From: Paenibacillus sp. JZ16
GTDB taxonomy: Bacteria; Bacillota; Bacilli; Paenibacillales; Paenibacillaceae
Direction of reading: 5' to 3'
DNA length: 64,000 nt
Assembly (NCBI RefSeq): GCF_015326965.1
Contig: NZ_CP017659.1
Span: 310,001 to 374,000 of the forward strand
Position numbers and translations under genes: made by a program. Shown here piece after piece: positions 27,605-36,569 of this stretch. Every line of letters begins with the position of its first letter. Position 1 is the first letter of the stretch. The notes beneath the pieces were generated by a model. That model was not told where the DNA came from. It saw only the letters and a program-made list of their open reading frames with translations, and made no database searches.

Positions 27605-28239
27605 CCTGATACCAATTCCTTTCGATTCGTTCTGATGATGATTTCAGGAATAACTAGCAGCAGCGCTATCGAGCCGTAAACGCCGATGGTGTAGCTAGTA
27701 GGGTAAACGTACCCGAATCCCTGATGAAAAAGGGAAGTAATGAGATGGATCAACATGTTTGTGAAGCAAAAGGCATAACTACGAATCATCCAGTTGCGAT
27801 GTCGAATGATCCTTTTCCTCTTGATTTGCACGAGCGCCGTAATGGTGATAACCAGCCAGATCATATTCAGCAGATTGAATCCCATACTGCTTATTTTGCC
27901 GCCTGTCGCGTAGGGGGCCATATATCCGGAAGTTAACACAACCAGCAGTACGGATACGATATATACATAGCCGTTTATGCGATGCAGCCTGCGGCTTCTT
28001 TCAAATATTCGATTCGAAAAGTTAATCAGTCCCGATGCCATGGCCACACATGCGAAAGCAACATGAACGTACATGACATTAAGCCAAACCGGGAGATTGA
28101 GCTCGCGCTTTAGCCCGGTCTTATGGCTTAAGAATCCCGAAGCACCTGGATCGATCCAATAGTTTTTCACCAAGGCGTGTAGTATAAATAGAATGCTGAC
28201 ACAGGCCAGCAATAGATATAACGATTTTCGTTTCTTCAT
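27601..28239 (-). CDS. DUF2306-like integral membrane protein
   Basis: From ATG 28239, behind GGGAG, the product has 212 residues and about six to seven membrane helices. Histidines are placed near helix ends (MYVHVAF, RLHRINGYVY, IRHRNWMIRS), the pattern of DUF2306 proteins, which resemble cytochrome b561-type or haem-binding membrane proteins. The frame is open to 28275 but no better start lies there. It lies between two DJ-1/PfpI paralogues on the same strand and overlaps the downstream one, so it probably works in the same process. Redox activity is an inference. Confidence 0.7.
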   Translation of the reverse strand: MKKRKSLYLLLACVSILFILHALVKNYWIDPGASGFLSHKTGLKRELNLPVWLNVMYVHVAFACVAMASGLINFSNRIFERSRRLHRINGYVYIVSVLLVVLTSGYMAPYATGGKISSMGFNLLNMIWLVITITALVQIKRKRIIRHRNWMIRSYAFCFTNMLIHLITSLFHQGFGYVYPTSYTIGVYGSIALLLVIPEIIIRTNRKELVSG

Positions 28240-28360
28240 CCGTTCGCAACTCCCGAAGCTCCATATTTGATACACACCATTTCTGAATACGGAAAAACAC
28301 GATCGACATACATACCTGGAAGCCAGAGCGCGTGTATGCCGCGGATTTTCTTTCTTACGA

Positions 28361-29401
28361 TTAGGTAACCCGATTTCCTGTTAACTTGGATGCAGGCAGT
28401 AAGCCAGCTTTGGCTATACCAACCATGTGATCTCCATCGGCGACAACTTCAAACTTGAGATTCAAGCGCATGGGTTTCGTGATTCGTAGTGACCAGGCCA
28501 GCTTGTTATCCTGAAGTACAGGGTTCATAAACTCAATGGTTTCATCCCCCTGCGTTGCCGTGCCCTGGATCAAATCGTCCCTTGTCAATATGGAGAGCTT
28601 GACCTCCATCTTCCCGACGGGCGTAGCGATAGTGGTCTCCCAATCCCCGTCGAAGACCGATGCCTGTATGCTTTTGCTATGCTGGGAGCTTGGCGTGGGT
28701 ATCATTGCTGTTTTGTTCACCGCGGCATTTGGTTCGTCGCTCGGCACTGATTTATTAACGTTAGGCTTTATCCCTGTATCCTTCCAAACCGTGCCTCTTC
28801 GTTCATATTCGAATAACCGCTCTACCGCGTGAGCGATACGAGGTCCAAGTTCACGTTCCACCAGATATAGCGCTACATCGAGTCCTGAAGTTACGCCGCC
28901 ACCGGTAACCAGATTGCCGTCGTCCACGACGCGAGCCGAGACGGGAACTGCCCCAGTTGCACTAAGTAAGGCCATGCCCAGATGGTTCGTTACCGCCGGC
29001 CGGCCTTCTAAGAGGCCTCCCATAGCAAGAATCAGGGAACCGCCACAGACCGTAGCGACTGTAATGTCTTTGTGCTGGAGAGCCTGCTTGATCAACCGGG
29101 TCAATTCGGTACTCATGGCCCGGCCCAGAATAGCCGGAACCGAATCGGGCCCATCTCCCTCGACGTCGCCGGACGCGCCAGGTACGAGAATGATGCCCGC
29201 TCGTTCCGGGTCCAGTCTGCCACTTGCTTCAATCCTCAACCCGTTGATGCCGCTAGGCACGGATCTTGATCCCTCGGCGGTGACCAATTCTACGTTTAAC
29301 GCATTTTCAGCATTCATGGCTGCAGCACAGAAGACCTCGTAAGGCGCTATCGCATCCAGCAGGTCGAAGCCGTCAAACAACACAATTTGAACGTTAAGCA
29401 T
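28361..29401 (-). CDS. DJ-1/PfpI family protein with extra C-terminal beta domain
   Basis: This 346-residue paralogue of the protein at 26780 has the same core (VQIVLFDGFDLLDAIAPYEVF, VATVCGGSLILA with Cys near 118, GGGVTSGLDVALYLVERE) but no signal peptide. After a linker rich in Ser, Pro and Asn (about 210-245) it carries a C-terminal domain of about 100 residues (FDGDWETTIATPVGKME to the end) that looks like a small beta barrel. That extension is absent from the secreted paralogue. ATG 29401 has AGGAGGA upstream. Together the genes suggest a duplicated enzyme with cytoplasmic and exported forms. Confidence 0.8.
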   Translation of the reverse strand: MLNVQIVLFDGFDLLDAIAPYEVFCAAAMNAENALNVELVTAEGSRSVPSGINGLRIEASGRLDPERAGIILVPGASGDVEGDGPDSVPAILGRAMSTELTRLIKQALQHKDITVATVCGGSLILAMGGLLEGRPAVTNHLGMALLSATGAVPVSARVVDDGNLVTGGGVTSGLDVALYLVERELGPRIAHAVERLFEYERRGTVWKDTGIKPNVNKSVPSDEPNAAVNKTAMIPTPSSQHSKSIQASVFDGDWETTIATPVGKMEVKLSILTRDDLIQGTATQGDETIEFMNPVLQDNKLAWSLRITKPMRLNLKFEVVADGDHMVGIAKAGLLPASKLTGNRVT

Positions 29402-29420
29402 CCATAAATCCTCCTAGTCT

Positions 29421-29639
29421 CTATTTAGTCAAAAGATCTTTCAGCTTACGATATTCCTTCTCATCAATTTCACCATTGGCCATTCGGTTCTTCAGAATCA
29501 TAGCGACGTCATTCTTTTGATGACCGTTTTTGTAACGATAACGAATCGCGTATACTCGAACCGCCAGGAAAGAAAACAGCGTGAGACAAAACAAAGCGCC
29601 GAAAGGAAAGAACGAGAAGGCGTTATTTTCCAAACCCAT
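29421..29639 (-). CDS. Small SHOCT-domain membrane peptide
   Basis: ATG 29639 follows AAAGGAGG by 7 bases and gives 72 residues. The N-terminus has one membrane helix (FSFFPFGALFCLTLFSFLAV) and the C-terminus a SHOCT motif (LKNRMANGEIDEKEYRKLKDLL). Such short proteins are common and their role is unclear, perhaps oligomerisation. It lies just upstream of the DJ-1-like gene on the same strand, 19 bases away, so it is probably the first gene of that operon, divergent from a two-component system. Confidence 0.75.
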   Translation of the reverse strand: MGLENNAFSFFPFGALFCLTLFSFLAVRVYAIRYRYKNGHQKNDVAMILKNRMANGEIDEKEYRKLKDLLTK

Positions 29640-29844
29640 ATGTATACCTCCTTTATCATGGTGTGCGGGACGATCACCCGAAGTTGGGGCTGGTCGTGTG
29701 CGCAAATAGAAGCATACCAAACGAATATCTCAAACAAAGATGAAAAAAGATCACAAAAGTATAAAGAAAACATCACAATACATAAGCTCGCGTTAGTTCT
29801 TGTTAAAAAAAATGATAAACTAGGAAAGCAAAGGTGGGATAAAC

Positions 29845-30531
29845 ATGAGCGTATCAAAGACGATTCTGGTTGTAGACGATGACCAAGATATTGTTGAGCT
29901 ATTAAGGGATTTTCTAGAGAATGACCACTTTCAAGTGAAAACCGCTTGCGACACCGCTCAAGCGTGGGACATATTTAAGGAAAACTCCGTTGATTGTATT
30001 GTTCTTGACATTATGATGCCGGGACAAAATGGATTTGAGTTTTGCCGCCGGATTCGCGGGGAGAGCAATGTACCAATCCTGTTCTTGAGCGCTCGCAGCG
30101 ATGATGTGGATAAGATTCGAGGCCTTACCCTCGGAGGCGATGATTACATCGTCAAAACCGCTTCGCCGGGTGAGATCGTTGCCAGAGTAAAAGCCGTATT
30201 GCGGCGGTCCGCTTCCCCACAACAATTGGATAACAGGGTCTTGGATTACGGACGCATTAAATTAAACCTGTCCACAAGAGAAGTACTAGTGGATGGAAAC
30301 AACATCGTGCTCACACCCAGGGAATATGAGCTGCTGCGATTATTTGCCGAACATCCGAGACATGTTTTCTCCTATGAACAATTACTTTCGAAGTTTTGGG
30401 ATGGGGTGGGCGACAGGCATACAATTCGGGTCCATCTTAGTCGGCTTCGCGAGAAAATCGAAGCTGATCCGAATAAACCGATATTCCTGGTCAACGTATG
30501 GGGAGTAGGGTATCGCTTTGAGGGAGGGTAA
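29845..30531 (+). CDS. OmpR/PhoB family response regulator
   Basis: This 228-residue regulator has VVDDDQDIVELL near the N-terminus, the phospho-acceptor in CIVLDIMMPGQNGF near residue 53 and a winged helix ending in VNVWGVGYRFEGG. The normally conserved Lys-Pro of the receiver reads IVKTASPGE, so the Pro is replaced by Thr while the Lys is kept. It starts at ATG 29845 behind AAAGGTGGGAT. The kinase gene follows one base after the stop. The divergent SHOCT/DJ-1 operon is a candidate target. Confidence 0.9.
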   Translation: MSVSKTILVVDDDQDIVELLRDFLENDHFQVKTACDTAQAWDIFKENSVDCIVLDIMMPGQNGFEFCRRIRGESNVPILFLSARSDDVDKIRGLTLGGDDYIVKTASPGEIVARVKAVLRRSASPQQLDNRVLDYGRIKLNLSTREVLVDGNNIVLTPREYELLRLFAEHPRHVFSYEQLLSKFWDGVGDRHTIRVHLSRLREKIEADPNKPIFLVNVWGVGYRFEGG

Positions 30532-30532
30532 T

Positions 30533-31885
30533 ATGAGGTCACTCCGCATTCGTACGTTTACCATGCTTTGCTTCTTCTTTATCCTCTTATTGCCGTGGAT
30601 CTTCTTTGTTACTGCGCACTTTATGGAAACCAAGACACTCAGCTTCGAACTAGGTCGGCTGCAAAACGAGACCCTGCAACGAAATATATCGGAAATGACG
30701 CAGCGAATTGAATCGGACACAGACCAATGGACAGATCCAGTCTGGCAAAACCAATTGTATTCCGCGCTGCGTGAAGCGAAGATGGATGTGCTCATTCAAT
30801 CCGCAGAAGATCAGGAAATTTATCGTTCCAATCCTGACCGACGTGGCACTAATTTATCAACCGAGCGGTTCTCCGTCATCGAGGACGGCTCATTGCTGGG
30901 AAGGGTTATTCTGTACTTACCTCAATCCAACCAATTTCAAGTGATGTCGGCTTTTGTCGGGCTGCTGCTTGCGATCTTTGTTGTCGGAATGGAAATGAGG
31001 CGATTCGTTCTCAAACCACTCGAGAAGATGGGAAATGCAGCAAGACAAATTGCAACAGGGGATTGGGATGTTCGGCTACCCATGTCCAGGGTCACCGAAA
31101 TCGCTGAAGTGCGCGATGGATTCGATGTTATGGTCAAGGGACTTGAGCAATCCTATCGAAAACAGGCTGAACTGGAAGAGGAACGCCGATTCGTCATTGC
31201 GGCTGTTGCGCATGATTTACGGACACCGTTGTTCGCTTTGCGAGGATACTTGGATGGTCTGGAGCAAGGGATCGCTCAATCTCCGGAGAAAATAGCCCAA
31301 TATGTTGCAGTCTGCAAAGACAAATCGGCCCAATTGGATCGTTTGGTAGAGGATCTTTTCACTTTTACAAAAATGGAGTATGTGGAGTCGCAACTGAATA
31401 CTAAAACGGTGGATTTTAACCAGGTCGTCCGGAATTCGATGGATAGTCTGAGTCCGCTGGCTCGGCAAAAAGGAGTTTCCATCTCGTTCCATGTAACGGA
31501 TCGGTGCATCATCCATGGAGATATGCATTTATTAGAACGAGCCATGAACAATCTTCTGGATAATGCCGTAAGACACACATCTGCGGGTGGTGAAATCGAA
31601 GTCCAGTGTAATAAAGTTGGTGATAAGGTTAAGTTTACGATACGCGATACCGGGCCGGGCTTCTCTGGGGAAGAGCTTGAGCGTGTATTTGAACCTCTAT
31701 ATCGCGGGGAAGCATCCAGAAGTCGTTCAACCGGTGGCAGCGGATTAGGCTTAACCATTTCACAAAGAATTGTTAGGCAGCACGGAGGCGAACTTGCCGC
31801 AAGCAACCAACCGGAAGGTGGAGCACTGCTTGAAGGATGGTTACCTGCAGCAGCTTCAGGACAGTTGGAATCAAATGGTCTATAG
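30533..31885 (+). CDS. Sensor histidine kinase
   Basis: ATG 30533 is preferred over the in-frame TTG 30518 because AGGGAGGG lies 5 bases before it. The 450-residue product has a membrane helix at about 8-28, an extracellular domain of about 115 residues, a second helix (VGLLLAIFVVGME), a HAMP domain, the His box VAAVAHDLRTPLFALRGYL (His near 226), NNLLDNAVRHT and the GGSGLGLTI box. It is the partner of the regulator directly upstream. The extracellular domain is long enough to bind a ligand but has no recognisable family. Confidence 0.9.
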   Translation: MRSLRIRTFTMLCFFFILLLPWIFFVTAHFMETKTLSFELGRLQNETLQRNISEMTQRIESDTDQWTDPVWQNQLYSALREAKMDVLIQSAEDQEIYRSNPDRRGTNLSTERFSVIEDGSLLGRVILYLPQSNQFQVMSAFVGLLLAIFVVGMEMRRFVLKPLEKMGNAARQIATGDWDVRLPMSRVTEIAEVRDGFDVMVKGLEQSYRKQAELEEERRFVIAAVAHDLRTPLFALRGYLDGLEQGIAQSPEKIAQYVAVCKDKSAQLDRLVEDLFTFTKMEYVESQLNTKTVDFNQVVRNSMDSLSPLARQKGVSISFHVTDRCIIHGDMHLLERAMNNLLDNAVRHTSAGGEIEVQCNKVGDKVKFTIRDTGPGFSGEELERVFEPLYRGEASRSRSTGGSGLGLTISQRIVRQHGGELAASNQPEGGALLEGWLPAAASGQLESNGL

Positions 31886-31911
31886 TCGTTCATATTACTT
31901 ATTGCACGTTG

Positions 31912-31939
31912 AAAAAGCCGCGAAAATGCGGCTTTTTTT
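31912..31939 (+). terminator. Terminator after two-component system
   Basis: AAAAAGCCGC and GCGGCTTTTTTT form a strong hairpin with a 6-base loop, 27 bases after the kinase stop. Confidence 0.9.
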
Positions 31940-32076
31940 GATTTGAAGGAATCAAATGTATGTTAGATCCGGATAATTCTCCCTTTACAATTGCAGCACC
32001 ATGTTGTACAGTTGATCATACGAGTAATCAACCTAACGACTAAGGGGATGATAACGGTCAGAAAGGAGGCTTCACC

Positions 32077-32448
32077 TTGAAAGCTTTGTTGGATGAATCC
32101 CAGCCCATTTTTCAACAAATTGCTCAAATGATTATCGATGATATTGTGGATGGTGTAGTGAAGGAAGGGGAGCGCGTCCCTTCTGAGAATGAATTGTCCC
32201 GATTTTATAACATTAACCGTGCCACGGCGCGTAGAGGGCTTCAAGCCTTGGTTGACCTGGACATCATTTACAAGCAGAGAGGAATAGGAATGTTTGTAAA
32301 GGAAGGGGCCAGGAAACAGGTGCTGCGTGACAAACAAAAGCATTATCGGGAGTATTATATTCGTCCGATGCTGGAAGAGGCGAGGCGAATTGGCATGACG
32401 GTCGAGGAGGTTATGGAGTGCATAGTGGAAGAGGAGGGGAACTTATGA
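32077..32448 (+). CDS. GntR family transcriptional regulator, YtrA-like
   Basis: The TTG at 32077 follows AAAGGAGG (32060-32067) and is taken as start. The 123-residue product has the GntR winged helix (PIFQQIAQMIIDDIVDGVVKEGERVPSENELSRFYNINRATARRGLQALV, split here by position 10-60) and only a short helical C-terminus. That is the YtrA subfamily, which controls linked ABC transporters. It overlaps the next gene by 4 bases, so it is probably an autoregulated repressor of the transporter operon. Confidence 0.88.
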   Translation: MKALLDESQPIFQQIAQMIIDDIVDGVVKEGERVPSENELSRFYNINRATARRGLQALVDLDIIYKQRGIGMFVKEGARKQVLRDKQKHYREYYIRPMLEEARRIGMTVEEVMECIVEEEGNL

Positions 32449-33320
32449 TTTCTTTAAAGCAGGTATCTTTTTCCTACGAAGATGTTCCTGTGATCAAGGA
32501 ATTGTCATACGTTGAACAAAATCCAGTCATTACGGGATTATGGGGACGGAACGGTGTGGGCAAAACGACGTTGATGAAACTGATTGCGGGGCATCAGATT
32601 CCTAGTCAAGGCAACATTGAGGTTATGGGCCACCGGCCATACAATAACCAGGAAGCCCAACGACATTTGTGTTACATGCAGGAAGATCATCCGTTCAGTG
32701 ATATTTGGACCATACGCGATGCCTTGCGGTTTTATCAATATTTCAAACCGAACTGGAATCAGGAATTGGCAGAAGAGCTGCTGGAAACGTTTAAACTGCC
32801 GCAGCATAAAAAAGCCAAGAAGCTGTCGACCGGGATGAAAACGGCATTACAGGTTGTGATCGGTTTGGCCAGCCAGGCGGATGTTACGATCTTGGATGAA
32901 CCGACCAACGGGCTTGATGCAGGAATGCGAAAAAAGTTCTATGAACGGCTGTTGGATAGCTATGATGCGTTTCCGCGCCTGATCTTGGTGTCGACACATC
33001 AAATCGAGGAATTACAACCATTGCTGGAATCCATCGTGGTTGTTCATGACGGAAAGCTGCTGTTACATGAGCCGATGGAAGAGGTGCGGGAACGGGGGAT
33101 CTGGATAACCGGTGAACACGATCGAGTGAATCAATTAATCAGTAACCAAAAGATCCTAAATGAAAGCACCATCGGTTCCGTAAAGAAAGTTATGATTGAT
33201 GTCCCGTTCTCCGACGAATGGAGAGAGCTAGGCCGCAGTAATGGAATTTCCGTGGAGAAAGCGCATCTTCAGGATTATTTGCTTCATATGACGGATAATG
33301 TGAAGGAGGGGGTACGATGA
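32445..33320 (+). CDS. ABC transporter ATP-binding protein, YtrB-like
   Basis: ATG 32445 follows GAGGGGAA and overlaps the gntR stop; the open frame upstream to 32418 lies within gntR. The 291-residue ATPase has Walker A GRNGVGKTT near residue 36, the signature LSTGMKTAL (LSTGM instead of LSGG) near 128 and Walker B VTILDEPTNGLD near 152. The LSTGM variant is usual in drug-export-like ATPases next to YtrA regulators. It is expected to drive the membrane protein encoded next. Confidence 0.88.
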   Translation: MISLKQVSFSYEDVPVIKELSYVEQNPVITGLWGRNGVGKTTLMKLIAGHQIPSQGNIEVMGHRPYNNQEAQRHLCYMQEDHPFSDIWTIRDALRFYQYFKPNWNQELAEELLETFKLPQHKKAKKLSTGMKTALQVVIGLASQADVTILDEPTNGLDAGMRKKFYERLLDSYDAFPRLILVSTHQIEELQPLLESIVVVHDGKLLLHEPMEEVRERGIWITGEHDRVNQLISNQKILNESTIGSVKKVMIDVPFSDEWRELGRSNGISVEKAHLQDYLLHMTDNVKEGVR

Positions 33321-34033
33321 GCTCGACGCACGGCACGTTTCGTTTAATCTATGAAGATGCAAGCTGGTTCTTGGGGAAGCTGCTTCTGTTGTACATTACG
33401 CTGCCATTAACAGCAGCCTGGATTATTATCGGGACATCCTTTGATATGGATAAGACACTCAGTTCTATTTCAAGCCCCGCATATTTTTTCTTTATCCCGT
33501 TCTATGGGGTCATGGGGTTCAAAAGCCTTCTGCCTATTGCTGTCAGCCTTGGAGGCACACGAACTCAAATGCTGAAAAGCTTTTATGTCATCGGCGTTTC
33601 AAGTGTATTTGTGTATATGCTAGTCTTAAACCTCTTACAATGTTTATTATGGACATTATACGATCGCGGAGTCAGCTCGGTATCCATTACGCATGCGGGG
33701 ATGTTTCATTCCAGTGAGTACCAATTTTTTCCTTACTTATGGATCGATCTCATGGTCGGACTAATCTTGTTCGGCGGCGCTTTTTTTATCTACTGCATAA
33801 CGTATCGTGCGGGCATGACAAGGACATTAATCAGTATCATGATCATTGCCATCGCAGCCATGTTTCTCTACTACTCGGGAGTGCTTGAAGCACCTATAGC
33901 ATGGTTGTCGACATTAAATATAAATGCAATGACCGGTTTCACGATAGCCGGAATCGCAGGTTTAGCAGCGCTGTTAACCACCTATCCGATGATGCGTAAC
34001 GCCTCACTGCAACCGAAACAAAAGAGAGAGTAA
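33317..34033 (+). CDS. ABC transporter membrane subunit (putative)
   Basis: This 238-residue protein has six hydrophobic helices (about 15-40, 50-75, 88-110, 140-165, 175-195 and 208-228) and a basic C-terminus. It starts in an ATGA overlap with the ATPase gene, behind GGAGGGGG. By position it is the permease of the GntR-controlled ABC transporter. The sequence has no family motif that I recognise. YtrABCDEF-like systems protect against cell-wall antibiotics, which is a plausible but unproved role here. Confidence 0.7.
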   Translation: MSSTHGTFRLIYEDASWFLGKLLLLYITLPLTAAWIIIGTSFDMDKTLSSISSPAYFFFIPFYGVMGFKSLLPIAVSLGGTRTQMLKSFYVIGVSSVFVYMLVLNLLQCLLWTLYDRGVSSVSITHAGMFHSSEYQFFPYLWIDLMVGLILFGGAFFIYCITYRAGMTRTLISIMIIAIAAMFLYYSGVLEAPIAWLSTLNINAMTGFTIAGIAGLAALLTTYPMMRNASLQPKQKRE

Positions 34034-34088
34034 CTGCAGCAACCTATCCGTGCACATATCCGGATAATAAGGACGCGAATATGATATG

Positions 34089-34148
34089 CCCCCCTTTAAT
34101 TAGACAGTGTGTGAAAGGCGCATCAAAGTCTATTGGAGGGGGTTTTTT
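34089..34148 (+). terminator. Long imperfect terminator hairpin
   Basis: CCCCCC...AATTAGAC (34089-34105) pairs with GTCTATTGGAGGGGG (34128-34142) and six T follow. It probably ends the ytr-like operon. The right arm mimics a ribosome binding site. Confidence 0.55.
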
Positions 34149-34191
34149 CTATGAGTTCAATACAAATTCTTGTAATGTATTGAGTTCCCAA

Positions 34192-35283
34192 TCAGCCGGA
34201 TTTGGAAGAGCGAGGCCTTTTGATTAAAATAATCAACGCTAGAATCAAAGGGACCCAGATCTGGAAGATAGGAAAATGGTATTTCAAATTTTGAGCAAAC
34301 CCGATCCAGATATGATAAATAAAGTTCGGAGAGACGAACGAAATGGTAAAGATGAAAGCACCCACGATCACGGTTGTTTTTTTATGGCTGACTTTGATCA
34401 GGCTGGAAAGACCGAGTACGGCGCCGAGGTAGAATGCGGTCATTTTAACGAATATGCCAATATAGATCAGCAAGATGATTAACGGGTCCAAACGCTCCAG
34501 AAAATCGGCGATTTCAATGAGACGAACCGACCGAAGCAGCGGAAAAGTCGATATGCTCGTTATGGTGGGATCCAGAATCGCAAGATTTAAAATATTGAAT
34601 ATCAATAAAAAGATACCTACGAATATATAGGAAGACAAGGATGCCTTGGACAGCGTTTTCTTGTCTTCGAGATGACTCCAAAACATGAGAAATACTACGA
34701 CCTGACCGAACGGAAAACTAATCACCTCCGGCAACGATGTTCGCAGCACAGGCAGAATTCCGTTTTCTAATATAGGCATAAGGCGCTCAAGATGAATGAT
34801 ATTCGAACCGATGAACATGAGAACGATCAGGATATACCCGATCAGCGTGAAAGGGAGCAGGAATTCGGTGACGCGAAAGAATACCTCAATGCCTTTCCAT
34901 ACGGCATAACCGGACAGCAACACCATTAAGAGAATCAGGAAGTACAGCGGTGTGCTGGGGAGAAAGGAGATATTAATAATGTCCGCGAACTCGCGGGTAT
35001 TCCTCATGGATTCATACGCAAAATAAACGATATAGGCTGCAGTAATGATGGAACCTAAATATTTGCCGAAGTGCTGATTTAAAATTTGGGGAAGAGCATG
35101 CTCCGAATTTTGGTTCTGGATATATAAATAGATGAACAGCAGTAACATTCCCGTGATCATTGCAACCAGCACGACCAGCCACGCATCTTGTTTAGCTTCA
35201 ATCCCCAGTTCATACAAAGGGGTGCTGCCGATCATAAACAAGATGGTCATGGCAATGATTTGGTATTTACCGATCTTCTCCAT
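34192..35283 (-). CDS. GerAB/GerKB-family spore germination permease
   Basis: This B subunit of a GerA-type germinant receptor is 363 residues from ATG 35283, which follows AAGGAGGT by 6 bases. It has about ten membrane helices of the amino acid-polyamine-organocation fold, with the family start KYQIIAMTILFMIGSTPLY and ELGIEAKQDAW. In spores it sits in the inner membrane and binds the germinant. It is the last gene of the gerA-gerC-gerB operon. Confidence 0.92.
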   Translation of the reverse strand: MEKIGKYQIIAMTILFMIGSTPLYELGIEAKQDAWLVVLVAMITGMLLLFIYLYIQNQNSEHALPQILNQHFGKYLGSIITAAYIVYFAYESMRNTREFADIINISFLPSTPLYFLILLMVLLSGYAVWKGIEVFFRVTEFLLPFTLIGYILIVLMFIGSNIIHLERLMPILENGILPVLRTSLPEVISFPFGQVVVFLMFWSHLEDKKTLSKASLSSYIFVGIFLLIFNILNLAILDPTITSISTFPLLRSVRLIEIADFLERLDPLIILLIYIGIFVKMTAFYLGAVLGLSSLIKVSHKKTTVIVGAFIFTISFVSPNFIYHIWIGFAQNLKYHFPIFQIWVPLILALIILIKRPRSSKSG

Positions 35284-35317
35284 TTGGGACCTCCTTGTTA
35301 TAGGTATCGATAGCGTT

Positions 35318-36535
35318 CTACTTATTGGGTTCAATCAAATTCGAGAAGGGTTTATTGATCATATTCGTGTGTTCAACGGTGACTTTTACATTCAGTTTGA
35401 GTTCCAGTTCCTGGAGCGGTCTCTCCGAATTTGTAAGGTGTTTGCTGGCTGCAGGATATTTTCTGTGAATCATATCCATGAAACCAACCACGTCCACATT
35501 CAAATCCTTCATGCTCTTCCACGCAGCCAGCACTTCATCCTTGATCTGCTCGGCAATCGTATCCTCGAGTTTCGAAATAACGTCCGGGTTCGTCAAATCC
35601 ATCGTACAGCTGGTTTCATCAAGAGCCCCCACTGTTTGAATATGGATCATCATGTTGACCGAACCATTCACCATTTTGGGGTCCACTTGGGTCGATGATT
35701 GGATGACTCGGTAACTCGACAACCGGGAAGCTTCTCGATCGCTGCATGGGGTAACAATGATCAGGTTTTTGACGCTGTTCGAGAGCCAAGCGACGCCTCT
35801 GCTTTCTTTTCGGTTCATCCATCCCACCAGCTTGTCTCCTCGAAATACGCCCAAATCGCCAAGTTTGAGTACCGCTTGATTACGGGTTGACTTTAAGGCA
35901 TCCAAGTTAGATTGTTCCGCTTGATTGCCGGACACCCTTAACTCTGGAGCCATGGCGCTTTTGTACGGATTGGCGACCATGGATGCAAAATCAATCAATT
36001 TAATATTTTTTACTTGGGACAGATTTTCTTGACCTTGGGTAATGACCCGTTGAATCGCGTTTCCTGTTATTTTCTCTAATGGAATGAGCACTTCCAATAG
36101 ATTGGAGGCTTTATCCTTGGTCAGGAGAACCGACATCGTTTCCCGACTTTCCACCGGACGGAGGAAAAAATCAAGGATTTGCCGTACGCCTTCATTCCGA
36201 ACGACTTGTTCATTGATAATCAGCACGGAGTTATGGGCAAAAAACAGCGCACGCGGCGCTTCTAAATTCGCGTTCTGCATAGCTTCGCGAATGGTCTTGC
36301 CCCTGGTGGAGAAGATGGTGATCGGAGATTGGCTTCCCCCGGCTCCGCCGCCGGTCTGGGTGGCGATGGACTGCGGAATGACGACTTGGAAGGAGATGAC
36401 CCATTCATCCTCGCTGCGGTCTATGGACGTCGCCGATACAATACTAAGCGAGTTTAACTCTTGACTATCCCAGCAACCATTGAGCAGCAGCGAGGCAGCC
36501 AACATGAGAATCAGGAGATTCAACTTCCGGATCAT
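35318..36535 (-). CDS. Ger(x)C family germination lipoprotein
   Basis: The 405-residue product has a lipoprotein signal peptide with lipobox LLNGC (Cys near 21) followed by WDSQELN, the family hallmark. The remainder is the GerAC fold, anchored outside the spore inner membrane. It works with the A and B subunits in germinant recognition. It lies 35 bases after gerA and 34 bases before gerB on the minus strand, so the three are one operon. Confidence 0.92.
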   Translation of the reverse strand: MIRKLNLLILMLAASLLLNGCWDSQELNSLSIVSATSIDRSEDEWVISFQVVIPQSIATQTGGGAGGSQSPITIFSTRGKTIREAMQNANLEAPRALFFAHNSVLIINEQVVRNEGVRQILDFFLRPVESRETMSVLLTKDKASNLLEVLIPLEKITGNAIQRVITQGQENLSQVKNIKLIDFASMVANPYKSAMAPELRVSGNQAEQSNLDALKSTRNQAVLKLGDLGVFRGDKLVGWMNRKESRGVAWLSNSVKNLIIVTPCSDREASRLSSYRVIQSSTQVDPKMVNGSVNMMIHIQTVGALDETSCTMDLTNPDVISKLEDTIAEQIKDEVLAAWKSMKDLNVDVVGFMDMIHRKYPAASKHLTNSERPLQELELKLNVKVTVEHTNMINKPFSNLIEPNK

Positions 36536-36569
36536 CTGTTCTTCACCTCCAAGTTATACCGGTTATATA

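Noticed and set aside
34151..34183. A 10-residue open frame with an excellent GGAGGGGG ribosome binding site.
   Set aside because: The apparent ribosome binding site is the right arm of a terminator hairpin followed by six T, so the frame is probably accidental.
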